Program-made: the position numbers and the translations under genes | Assembly (NCBI GenBank): GCA_033439265.1 | Contig: JAVTVX010000020.1 | Location: forward strand, 15,580,001-15,644,000 | Length of the DNA: 64,000 nt | Direction: 5' to 3' | From: Dillenia suffruticosa | Taxonomy: Eukaryota > Streptophyta > Magnoliopsida > Dilleniales > Dilleniaceae | The notes under the pieces: generated by a model | Told to the model about the DNA's origin: nothing | Databases searched by the model: none | What the model saw: the letters and a program-made list of their open reading frames with translations, nothing else | Shown here: one piece after another, positions 1 through 9,460 of the stretch | Layout of the letters: each line of letters opens with the position of its first letter | How positions within the stretch are numbered: the stretch's first letter is position 1

Positions 1-643
1 ACCTAAAATATATGATCTTAGACCCGTTTCTCACTAGATCAAGAATTTTGGTATAAAGATGGAATGAATAACGCCACAATCTAGATGGTTCGAATTCTAG
101 ATTGATAAGTCAAAGAACTAAACAAGATGAATATCTTGAATAAGTTCAAAGTTCTCAAAAGAACAAGACCCGTGTGAAGAATTCTCACAATTTTATTAAT
201 TCTCTTCAAAGTGTTATTTTACACAATGTATAATGGCATATTTATAGCCTAAAGGTAAAAATATAATTGGCAACTAAAAATTTAGTAACTTTCTAAATAA
301 TAAAAAATTAGAAAACTAAATATTAGTTACAAAAAAATTAAAATTAGGAAACTAAATAAATCAAACTATTTTGATCAAGTCTTGCTGCTATTTTTCTTCA
401 TTTTCGTCCTCCCTTGGTCTTGGATAGTTTTGGGCCTTTTATTCTTCTAACTGGGCTTATATAAGCATAATTAAGACCCCTTTTGGTTCTATATTTATTT
501 GGGTTCCAATTTCTTGTTGTAAAGTCCCCTGAATTAAGTTATTCAGTACTTCTTTGAATCTTTTAACTCGGGCCTTTGTCACCGGCCCAACTGAAACTTG
601 AGTTGGGTCTCGTGAATTCCCTGCAAACTTGATGATCTCATCA
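1..643 (-). repeat. 3' LTR of Gypsy-1, truncated by window start
   Basis: Bases 1-643 match 6540-9460 of the right LTR once the inserted CACTA element is skipped. The LTR edge is at 643, in GATCTCATCA, matching the right LTR end at 9460. About 130 bp of this LTR lie before the window. A TATA-like box, read on the minus strand as GCTATAAATA, lies near 237-250. Bases 457-643 also encode the integrase tail. Confidence 0.9.
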
Positions 644-891
644 TTCTCCTCCTCTTGAGAAGGATTTGTCCTCAAATCGTCACCTACATCAAAAGGACTC
701 AAGTCAGTAATATTGAAAGTAGCACTAACATGATACTCACCTGGTAAATCAAGTTTGTAAGCATTGTTGTTGATCCGTTCTAACACTTGAAAAGGACCAT
801 CTCCTCGGGGCAACAACTTGGAACGTCTCTGTGCCAGAAATCTTTCCTTCCGCATGTGTAACCAAACCCAATCACCGGGTTCAAAAATCAA
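457..891 (-). pseudogene. integrase C-terminus of Gypsy-1, running into the LTR
   Basis: About 144 residues form the end of the gypsy polyprotein. The first part carries the GPY/F-like module (LLPRGDGPFQVLERINNNAY), which helps integrase bind DNA. The last 62 codons lie inside the 3' LTR and end in a basic stretch, GPVTKARVKRFKEVLNNLIQ. Upstream in the same frame a TAA at 913-915 replaces the CAA found in the sister copy Gypsy-2. There is no canonical chromodomain. The translation start is artificial because the fragment is internal to a polyprotein. Confidence 0.85.
644..656 (-). promoter_or_regulatory. polypurine tract of Gypsy-1
   Basis: On the minus strand AAGAGGAGGAGAA abuts the LTR edge at 643, the expected place for plus-strand DNA priming. 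The same tract, slightly changed, is next to the Gypsy-2 LTR at 23231-23243. It lies within the polyprotein reading frame. Confidence 0.75.
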
Positions 892-1015
892 CTTATGACG
901 TCCCTTGTTAACTTATTTGATATATTATTCGGTCCTCCTCTCTATATTGAACCGTACTTTCTCGTGAACTTGTTTCACAAATTTTGCTTTTCTCTTACCA
1001 TCTAAATTCACTTGC

Positions 1016-2230
1016 TCAAATAAGTAAAGGTAAGAAATCCAAAAGAGTTAAAGGATTAAAACCATAAACAATTTCAAATGGTGAGAATTTAGTAGTAGAG
1101 TGAACAGTACGATTATATGCAAACTCAACATATGACAAACATTCTTCCCAAGTTTTAATATTTTTACCAATGACAGCCCTCAACAAAGTGGATAAAGTTC
1201 TGTTGATTACTTCTGTTTGACTATCAGTTTGAGGATGACAAGTTGTTGAAAATAAAAGTTTCGTTCCTAACTTTCCCCATAATGTCTTCCAAAAATAATT
1301 CAGGAACTTAGTATCCCGATCTGAAACGATTGTTCTAGGCATCCCATGTAACCTCACAATTTCCCTAAAGAATAATTCCGCAATATGAGAAGTATTGTCA
1401 GATTTATGATAAAGAATAAAATGAGCCATCTTAGAAAATCGATCTACAACTATAAAGATCGAATCTCGTCCATATTTATTCTTAGGTGAACCCAAAACAA
1501 AATCCATTGAAATGTCAATCCAAGGTGAACTAGGAATAGGTAGGGGTGTGTAAAGACCATTAGGTTGAACTGTAGATTTATCTTGCCTACAGGTAATACA
1601 TCTACCACAAAATCTCTCAATGTCTCGTTTCATGTGTGGCCAATAAAAGTGCACTTGTAAAATTGTCAAGGTTTTAGCAACTCCAAAATGTCCCATTAAC
1701 TCTCCGCTATGAGATTCTCGAACTAACAAATCTCTCAATGAACAATTTGGCATGCACAACTTATTTTCTCTAAACAAAAAGTTCTCATGCCTATAGAATT
1801 TGCCCTCTGTAAACTTTTCACATGCACTATAAATTTCTCCAAAATCATGGTCATCATGATAAAGTTCTTTAATGTGCTCAAAACCAAGAAATTTAGCATC
1901 AAGAGTAGAGATTAAGGTATACCTGCGTGAAAGTGCATCCGCAACTACATTCTCCTTACCTTGTTTATATCGAATGACATAAGGAAAAGTTTCGATGAAT
2001 TCCATCCATCGAGCATGTCTCTTATTCAGCTTATGTTGACTTTTCAAATGTTTCAAGGATTCATGATCCGTACGAATCACAAATTCTTTCGGTCACAAAT
2101 AGTGTTGCCATGTCTCCAAAGCTCGAACCAAGGCGTACAATTCTTTGTCATAGGTAAGATAGTTAAGTACAGCCCCGCTTAACTTCTCCCTAAAGTATGC
2201 AAGTGGTCTTTCATTCTATATAAGAACAAC
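1016..2230 (-). pseudogene. RNase H and integrase core of Gypsy-1
   Basis: The minus strand at 2230-2081 encodes the end of RNase H, broken by a TGA at 2093-2095 where Gypsy-2 has TGG. The following 354-residue open stretch holds the RNase H tail with the ADALSRR motif, an HHCC zinc-binding domain (HSGELMGH, then CGRCITC near 1600), and the DDE integrase core. Its first aspartate is in MDFVLGSP, the second in SDRDTKF and the glutamate in QTEV. A frameshift separates this block from the C-terminal fragment at 457-891. Integrase would insert the element cDNA into the genome, but this copy cannot make an intact protein. Confidence 0.88.
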
Positions 2231-2232
2231 AC

Positions 2233-3179
2233 CTATACCTTCTCTTGCTCTTCACTCCATTGAAATGCAACGTTTTTCTTGATGACTTGTGTAAGCGGTG
2301 CAGCGATAGTACTAAAATCTTTCACGAACCTCCTGTAAAAACTAGCAAGACCATGAAAACTTCTAACATTACCTATATTGGAGGGGGTTGGCCATTCTTG
2401 GATGGCTTTGATCTTCTCTTCATCTATCTCGATGCCTTTAGCACTCACAACAAAACCCAGAAAAACAAGCTTGTTGGTGCAAAAGGTACACTTTTTGAGG
2501 TCAGCATATAAATTTTCTTTTCTAAGTACATTCAAAACCGAATGCAAATGTGAGACATGATCATGCAAACTTTTGCTATATATCAAAATATCATCAAAAT
2601 AAACAACAACGAATTTACCAATAAAAGCACGCAAAACATGATTCATTAAGCGCATGAATATACTAGGAGCATTGGTTAATCCAAAGGGCATAACTAACCA
2701 CTCATACAACCCATATTTAATTTTAAAAACTGTTTTCCATTCATCTCCTTCTTTCATTCGTATTTGATGATATCCACTCTTAAGATCAATTTAAAAAACA
2801 CACAAACACCATACAACTCATCTAACATGTCATTTAAACGAGGAATAGGGTGTCTATATTTTACCGTTATGTTGTTGATGGCTCGACAGTCAACACACAT
2901 CCTCCATGTTCCATCTTTCTTAGGTACCAAAATCACCGGAACTGCACATGGACTCATACTTTCTCTCACATGCCCCTTTTCCATCAACTCTTCGACTTGT
3001 CTTTGAAGCTCCTTCGCCTCTTCTGGATTGCTTCTATATGCTGGACAATTTGGAATTGATGCACTGGGTATGAAATCAATTTGATGTTCAATCTCTCGGA
3101 TAGGTGGCAAACCTTGGGGTAGCTCTTCAGGAAACACATCTTTGAATTCCTGCAAAAGAGAAACAATAACACTCGGCAA
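2233..3179 (-). pseudogene. reverse transcriptase of Gypsy-1, frameshifted
   Basis: Two overlapping minus-strand frames (3179-2754 and 2757-2233) make up the RNA-dependent DNA polymerase. The first contains the fingers region (VPKKDGTWRMCVDCRAIN). The second contains the palm, with [10 protein letters not shown] and the catalytic YFDD, then the thumb with [15 protein letters not shown]. The junction near 2755-2790 is a single-base deletion in the segment before the palm. Catalytic residues are present, so the lesion is the frameshift rather than loss of the active site. Bases 3180-3497 hold the degenerate protease-RT linker with no usable frame. Confidence 0.88.
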
Positions 3180-3497
3180 AGAAGGGTAAGTTGGTCAGTG
3201 TTTAAAAGGAATTCCTTGTACATAAGTACAATCAGTGGCCGTCTTGAGAGTATCGCTCGCTTAACCTCACTTGTTTTGGCATAGAAATTCTTTTGTTTTC
3301 TCTCGGATTTTATCTCATCGGCCGAACTTTCCTCTCTTTTCTCTTTCTCATCAAATTCGGCCTTCTCTCTTCTTTTCTTTTTTTTTCTATTCTCTCAACC
3401 CATTTTGATCTTTTTGTTTCTGTTGCTCACTCAATTTTTGCAACCTCACTCGGTTTTCATAGACTTGCTTTGATGTCATCGGAATTAAAGTGATTTT

Positions 3498-4508
3498 TCA
3501 TTGGTTGAACATGAATGAATATTTGTTGGTGAAGCCGTCATGTTGCACATGTCGATCAAATTGCCAAGGCCTTCCTAACAAAATATGCCCAGCCTGCATT
3601 GGTACCATATCACATAACACCTCATCTTCATATTTCCCAATCCGGAATGGTACAACAACTTGTTTTGTAACCCTCACTTCTCCACTATCATTCAACCATT
3701 GTAGCTTGTATGGTTGAGAATGTTTAGTGGTTGACAAGTTCAGCTTTTCCACTAAAGTCTTACTCGCAACATTAGTAGAACTGTTGAAATTTAAATATAG
3801 CAAGCTAAGAATGAATAAAGAAACTTCAAGAATTTAATTGAGAATTCAGAGAGAGTTTACATGCAATGAAGGCATGTTTTTCATACCTTCCAAAGAAACA
3901 TATAAGCCCTATTTATAGAGAACAAGAAGAGGGGCAAGGAGATTAGAAAAGAGAGAGAGGAGAGGGCATTGTGCCCTCTCCAATTATGGCCGTTGGGGCT
4001 GTCCCCAACGGCTAGTTTTACTAGCCATTGGGGACAGCCCCAACGGCTGTTTTTTGCTAGCCGTTGGGGGACCTGATGGTCCCCCATTTGCTGGCCCGGG
4101 CTGGGCCCGATCCGGGCAAGGCCCATTTAGGGCCCAACTTAGAAACCTTAAAGGGATTACAATGAGAATGAAAAATCTACACAAATTAAAACTATACATT
4201 TAGACTTCATTCCCTTAGGACATAAACCCTAATTGTCCTTTATTTCAACAAGAACTACCACCGTCAATGATCAAAATGCATACCTTGTCTTTCACATGGC
4301 AACGAGTGTGAAAGATATTCTCCCGTTGTACTTCTTCTTCATCTCCTCTGGCATGTAAGCTTAAGACTCGACATGTTACTAGCGTTAACATCTCACCATG
4401 TTCAGCCCCATACTCCTCAACTCCGATGGGGACATCTTCCAATGGAGGCAAACAATCAATGTCACTTTCATCTTCAGACTCGATTGCACCATTTTCCCGA
4501 ATCACCAT
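3498..4508 (-). pseudogene. aspartic protease of Gypsy-1, split by a solo LTR
   Basis: The minus-strand N-terminal part (4508-4251) ends at the active-site loop IIDGGS. The C-terminal part (3781-3498) continues with TNVASKTLVEKL and a LLGRPWQFD segment. Gypsy-2 carries the same protein uninterrupted at 25569-26129, which proves that 3782-4250 is an insertion. The AGAAC duplication on either side marks the insertion point within the catalytic loop. The enzyme would cut the gag-pol polyprotein; here it is destroyed. Confidence 0.87.
3782..4250 (-). mobile_element. solo LTR of a Ty1/copia element in Gypsy-1
   Basis: A 469-bp sequence begins TGTTGAAATTT and ends ATTTCAACA, flanked by perfect AGAAC duplications at 3777-3781 and 4251-4255. 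It matches the LTR of the copia fragment at 61201-61587, which fixes its orientation as minus, with a TATA box near 3906-3920. No interior is present, so it probably arose by recombination between two LTRs. Its U3 part is packed with hairpins: a 10-bp stem at 3959-3981, a 10-bp stem at 3989-4012, a near-perfect one at 4024-4047 and an 8-bp stem at 4066-4085. Confidence 0.93.
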
Positions 4509-4511
4509 AAC

Positions 4512-5603
4512 TCACTTGTTTGGACATTGGCTAGCTATATGTCCTCTTCCCTGACACCTGAAGCATTTAATCTCACTAGATCGAGTTAAAGTAGGGGTTG
4601 ACTTACTTTGAGAAGTTGTGGTGGAGATAGCTGGTTTATGTTCAGGCTTAACTCTGGAGATGGCTGAATTTTCTTCTTTCTTCGAGTAGCTCATTCTCTA
4701 AGATGTTGCATTCGGAATCTGTGGTGTTGGTTTTGGTCGTGTATTACCTCTTTTGAGCTGCCTTTCAACCTTGATTGCCATATGTACCAAATCCTCCAAC
4801 TCTACATAATGGTGAAGCTCGATCATGTTGGCAATCTCTCGATTTAAACTATTCAAAAATCTAACCATCGTCGCCTCTCTATCTTCTTCCACATTAGCTC
4901 GAATCATAGTCATCTCCATCTCTTTGTAATACTCATCTATGCTTCGATTACCTTGGTGGAGACTCTGCAACTTGAGATATAAATCCCTATAGTAATGACT
5001 CGGCATAAATCGTCGTCTCATCACCCTCTTCTTCTCACCCCAAGTTTCAATGGGTCGATCCCCATTCCGTCGTCTATTGATGCACAACTGATCCCACCAT
5101 ACAATTGCATAATCAGTAAACTCAATAACAGCAAGTTTAACCTTCTTTAATTTAGAATAGTTGTGACAATCAAAAACTAACTCAATCTTCTTTTCCCACT
5201 CAAGATATGTTTCGGGATCACTTTTACCTTGAAACGATGGAATTTTCATCTTGATACTACCTAAGTTGTTGTCTACCCGATTATTAACTTCTCTATTTCG
5301 ACCAAGTCTCCTATGACTATCTACTGACAACCTATCAAATTCCTCTTCTAACCCATCCCCTTCAAACTCATCCACAACTTCAGTTTCTCTTTGATGAATC
5401 CTATTCCTCCTGGAGGGGGTTGGCACTATTGTTGGTTGTCCCCTTTGCGACCCCTCTTCTACTTTATCCAACCTTTCATGTATAAGATCTAACTCTCTCT
5501 TCATCATCCGTCTCATCTCCCCCATAAATGCTTGTAGTTATAGATTCAACCCAACTTGTGGTTGAACCTCCTCACTTATGTTATCTTTTTTATTTTGAGT
5601 CAT
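4512..5603 (-). pseudogene. gag of Gypsy-1 with CCHC zinc knuckle
   Basis: The minus strand encodes a capsid-type gag starting at the ATG at 5603-5601. The core includes KMKIPSFQGKSDPETYLEWE and a WWDQL motif typical of the retrotransposon gag family. The C-terminal zinc knuckle is CFRCQGRGHIASQC, near 4530-4575, and would bind RNA. Three in-frame nonsense codons break it: TAA at 5538-5540, TAG at 4698-4700 and TGA at 4512-4514. In Gypsy-2 these positions read CAA, TGG and CGA. The gag and protease frames are otherwise continuous, consistent with one polyprotein. Confidence 0.87.
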
Positions 5604-6387
5604 GATTGAAATCTGCAAGACAATGTTAGAATAAAATAGGAAAGAAACTCACCGCACTCCCTCACGTATTTCACTCAAAAATAATGATTCACTCAAATCC
5701 ACTCGTGTTTCACTCTATGTATTTGGCTTTTATTTTTAATGAATTCTCTCTTGCATTTTACCACTCTACTTCACTTAGTCAAGTTCTTTATTGAACTCGA
5801 GAACTCAACTCAAAAATAATTGTCTTATGAAATTCAATGACTTATATAGAAGAAAGTATAACAAGAAAAGTAAGAAGAAAAGAGAAAAATAAGGAATAAG
5901 AAAAGTAGTAAATTTAAAAAGAAATTTCTAAATTAGAAAGGAAACAACCAAGGAATGAGATAAATAAAGAAGTTGAACAAATAAGGAAGTAGTTCATGAA
6001 AGGATAACAAATATGGAAGGTTTGAATTTGGGTAAGTGTACAAATAAGGAAATATTTCAAACCAAATAAAAAAATTTAGAAAATTCTAATTCAAATTTGG
6101 TAATAACACTTTAAAATTTGCCAAATTTAAACAAAATCACACAATGGAGAATTATCAATTTTGTAAAATTTGAAAACTGCCCCCTTTTTTTTTCACGGCC
6201 TCTTCTCTTTTTTTTTTGTGAGTCTTTTTTTTTTCTTTTTTTTTTGGCCCTTCTTTTTTTTTTGGAGAATATGACAGTACAAAAATAAAGAATAAGTACA
6301 CCAAAAATAAGAAATAAACCAACGAATGAAGAGTTTTCAAACAAAAAAAAAATTAAATAAGAATAATTCGAAGGAAGAAAAAAAAAA
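5604..6387 (-). other. untranslated leader of Gypsy-1
   Basis: This AT-rich stretch between primer site and gag has no credible coding frame. It contains T-rich runs near 6181-6262 and aligns with 27261-27985 of Gypsy-2. Open frames here are low-complexity artefacts. Confidence 0.7.
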
Positions 6388-6410
6388 CCTGGATTGCCTT
6401 TGATACCAAC
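6388..6410 (-). promoter_or_regulatory. primer binding site of Gypsy-1
   Basis: Minus strand reads TTGGTATCAAAGGC directly inside the LTR edge at 6411. It resembles the plant initiator-methionine tRNA site TGGTATCAGAGC with two changes. The sister copy at 27986-28008 matches that site exactly. Confidence 0.8.
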
Positions 6411-7089
6411 TGATATGAACCCGTTGGGTATAAAAACCCTAAAATCCACAAACAAGTTAATTTAGCCAATAAATCGTCCCAACGAATTATTTGAACCGGT
6501 GGAATTAAAGACCTCAACCCTTGCCCTAAAGGAGGAAGAACCTAAGATATATGACCTTAGACCCGTTTCTCACTAGATCAAAAACTTTGTTATAAAAATG
6601 GAATGAATGACGCCACAATCTAGATGGTTCGAATCCTAGATTGATAAGTCAAAGAACTAAACAAGATGAATATATTGAATAAGTTCAAAGTTCTCAAAAG
6701 AACAAAACCCGTGTGAAGAATCCTCACAATTTTATTAATTCTCTCTAAAGTGTTGTTTTACACAATGTATAATGGCCTATTTATAGGATAAAGGTAAAAA
6801 TATAATTGACAACTAAAAATTTAGTAACTCTCTAAACAATAAAGAATTAGGAAACTAAACACTACAAAAAAACACGTTTTTTGCGACGAACTTTAGCGAC
6901 AAATTTTTTTCGTTTCAATTTTGCGACGAATTTTGCGACGAAAACTTTTTTTGTCGCTATTTGCAACGAAATTTCCAACGAAAAAAAAGTTGTAGCTAAT
7001 TTAGCGACGACCGGAAATTCGTCGCTAATTTTGCGACGAATTTATGAATTCGTTGCAAAATTTGAAAAAAAAAATATTTATATATAATT

Positions 7090-8100
7090 ATTAATTAATT
7101 AATTAATTTTGCGACCAATTTAGAAATTCGTCGCTAATTTTACGACAAATTTCGGAATTCGTCACAAAATTTGAAAAAAAAAATAAAATATTAATATATA
7201 TTTATTAAATAATTAATTAATTTTGCGACGAATTCTAAATTCGTCGCTAATTTTGCAACGAATTTTCTAATTCGTCGCAAAATTTGAAAAAAAAAATTAT
7301 TTATATATATTTATTAAATAATTAATTAATTTTGCGACGAATTTAGAAATTCGTCGCTAATTTTGCGACAAATTTCGGAATTCGTCGCAAAATTTGAAAA
7401 AAAAAATAATATATATTAATTAAATAATTAATTAATTTTGCGACCAATTTAAAATTCGTCGCTAATTTTGTAACGAATTTTCGAATTCGTCGCAAAATTT
7501 GAAAAAAAAAAATTATTTATATATATTTATTAAATAATTAATTAATTTTGCGACGAATTTAGAAATTCGTCGCTAATTTTGCGACAAATTTCGGAATTCG
7601 TCGCAAAATTTGAAAAAAAAAATAATATATATTAATTAAATAATTAATTAATTTTGCGACCAATTTAAAATTCGTCGCTAATTTTGTAACGAATTTTCGA
7701 ATTCGTCGCAAAATTTGAAAAAAAAAATTTATTTATATATATTTATTAAATAATTAATTAATTTTGCGACGAATTTAGAAATTTGTCGCTAATTTTGCGA
7801 CAAATTTCGGAATTCGTCGCAAAATTTGAAAAAAAAATAAAAAAATAAAATATTAATATATATTAATTAAATAATTAATTAATTTTGCGACGAATTCTAA
7901 ATTCGTCGCTAATTTTGCAACGAATTTTCGAATTCGTTGCAAAATTTGAAAAAAAAAAAATTATTTATATATATTTATTAAATAATTAATTAGTTTTGCG
8001 ACGAATTCTAAATTCGTCGCTAATTTTGCCACGAATTCTAAATTCGTCGCTAATTTTGCAACGAATTTTCAAATTCGTCGCAAAATTTGAAAAAAAAAAT
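7090..8100. repeat. higher-order array of palindromic ~108-bp units in CACTA-1
   Basis: About nine units each contain TTTTGCGACGAATTT, then the opposing AATTCGTCGCTAA, an A-run and an ATTAATTAATT spacer. Two slightly different unit types alternate. Near-identical dimers start at 7330, 7546 and 7762, a 216-bp period. Each unit can fold on itself. Confidence 0.85.
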
Positions 8101-8375
8101 AAAAAAAAATAAAATATTAATATATATTTTTTATTTTTTATTTTAATATAATTATCACATTTATTATTTTTAATTAATATCTTATATTTTATTTTTATTT
8201 TATCTTTTTTAAAAATAGTATTATTATTTTTTTTATATCTTTTATTATTTTATTTTAAACTAATATTTTATTATTTTATAATAAATTGTTATTTTATATT
8301 GTTTTATTATTATTAGAAATTTTTTAAGAAAGATAATAAGTAAAAAAAAAAAAACTTATAACAGATACTAACTTT

Positions 8376-8430
8376 TAGCTTGATGGTTACAGGGTCTTAA
8401 ACGTTTACGGAAGTGCAAGGGTTCGAACTA
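8376..8430 (+). other. tRNA-like A and B boxes in CACTA-1 (SINE-like remnant)
   Basis: TAGCTTGATGG at 8376-8386 resembles an RNA polymerase III A box, and GGTTCGAAC at 8420-8428 resembles a B box, about 33 bp downstream. CACTA-2 has the same pair at 14441-14503. This could be a captured tRNA-derived SINE head. No full tRNA cloverleaf is present. Confidence 0.45.
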
Positions 8431-8523
8431 TGGTGGGAGCAAAATGTAGACATTTTCAAGAATTAAGTGAGGGGAGGGCTTGTAGGCGCCGGCTCGGGCG
8501 AACATGCGGGCGGATACTGGCTC

Positions 8524-8551
8524 GGGCGGGCGGGCGGGCGGGCGGGTGGGG
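8524..8551 (+). repeat. GGGC microsatellite with G-quadruplex potential
   Basis: Seven G3 or longer runs are separated by single C or T bases. This is a strong G-quadruplex pattern in an otherwise AT-rich transposon. Confidence 0.85.
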
Positions 8552-9460
8552 TTCAGGCGGGAGCGCATTTTTTTTTTCATTGCTAATTTAGCGACGGATT
8601 TAGCGATGAATTTATATCCGTCGCTAAATTTGAAAAATAATTAAATAAAATAAAATAATAATATATATTTATTAAATAATTAATTAATTTTGCGACGAAT
8701 TCTGGAATTCGTCGCAAAATTTGAAAAATAATTAAATAAAATAAAATATTAATATATATTTATTAAAAAATTAATTAATTTTTCGACGAATTCCGAAAGT
8801 CGTCGCAAAATTAGCAACGAATTCCGGAATTCGTTGCTAAATTTGAAAAATAATTAAATAAAATAAAATATTAATATATATTTATTAATTAATTAATTAA
8901 TTTTGTGACGAATTTTGGAATTCGTCGCTAAATTTACGACAAATTTAGCGATAAAAAATTATTCGTCGCTAAATTTAACGACGAATTTCTAATTTTTCGT
9001 CGCTAAATTTTTGCGACGCGTTATTAGCGACGAAAAATTTTTCGTCGCTAATTTCGTCTCTAACGTTTTAGCAACGAATTTTTATTAAATTTTTGTCGCT
9101 AAATTTGTGGCTAAAAGCTGGTTTTTTTGTAGTGAAATATAAGTTACAAAAAAATAAAAATTAGGAAACTAAATAAATCAAACTATTTTGACTAAATCTT
9201 GCTGCTATTTTTCTTTATTTTCGTCCTCCCTTGGTTTTGGGTAGTTTTGGACCTTTTATTCTTCCAACTGGGTTTGTATAAGCATAATTAAGGCCCCTTT
9301 TTGTTCTATATTTATTTAGGCTCCAATTTCTTATTGTAAAGCCCCCTGAATTAAGTTATTCAGTATTTTTTTGAATCTTTTAACTCGGGCCTTTGTCACC
9401 GGCCCAACTGGAACTTGAGTTGGGTCTCGTGAATTCCTTGCAATCTTGATGATCTCATCA

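Larger units (their letters stand above)
6860..9134. mobile_element. CACTA-1: non-autonomous CACTA-type DNA transposon
   Basis: The 2275-bp element begins CACTACAAAAAAAC and ends GTTTTTTTGTAGTG, the inverted termini of CACTA (En/Spm) transposons. AAA at 6857-6859 and 9135-9137 is the 3-bp target duplication, and the uninterrupted LTR copy at 1-643 has a single AAA at the matching point. The interior has no transposase frame. It is filled with repeats of a GCGACGAA-type core in both orientations, as expected for the subterminal transposase-binding repeats of this superfamily, then an AT-rich tract and a short GC-rich tract. Movement would need a transposase supplied from elsewhere. Confidence 0.92.
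1..9460 (-). mobile_element. Gypsy-1: CRM-like Ty3/gypsy element, left edge cut by window
   Basis: This minus-strand LTR retrotransposon has its 3' LTR at 1-643, interior at 644-6410 and 5' LTR at 6411-9460. Read on the minus strand, the interior runs gag, protease, reverse transcriptase, RNase H, integrase, which is Ty3/gypsy order. The integrase tail continues into the LTR, which from memory is a trait of the CRM clade; a Reina-like assignment remains possible. The coding region is broken by nonsense codons, frameshifts and a solo LTR, so the copy is dead. A 2.3-kb CACTA element sits in the 5' LTR. The outer target duplication cannot be checked because the left end lies outside the window. 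Confidence 0.88.
6411..9460 (-). repeat. 5' LTR of Gypsy-1, interrupted by CACTA-1
   Basis: The LTR runs from TGATATGAAC at 6411 to CTCATCA at 9460, with 6860-9134 being a later insertion. The two outer parts (6411-6859 and 9138-9460) make a 0.77-kb LTR that matches 1-643 and both LTRs of Gypsy-2. The direct flank at 9461 starts CTTAC. Confidence 0.9.

Noticed and set aside
6111..6455. Lysine-rich minus-strand frame of 114 residues
   Set aside because: It spans the LTR edge and primer site and derives from T-rich runs; a retroelement leader is not expected to code there.
7090..8100. CRISPR-like array
   Set aside because: Units are contiguous palindromes with repetitive AT spacers inside a CACTA transposon; no unique spacers, and the setting is a plant genome.
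8376..8430. A genuine tRNA gene
   Set aside because: Only A-box and B-box-like words are present; acceptor and anticodon stems cannot be paired.
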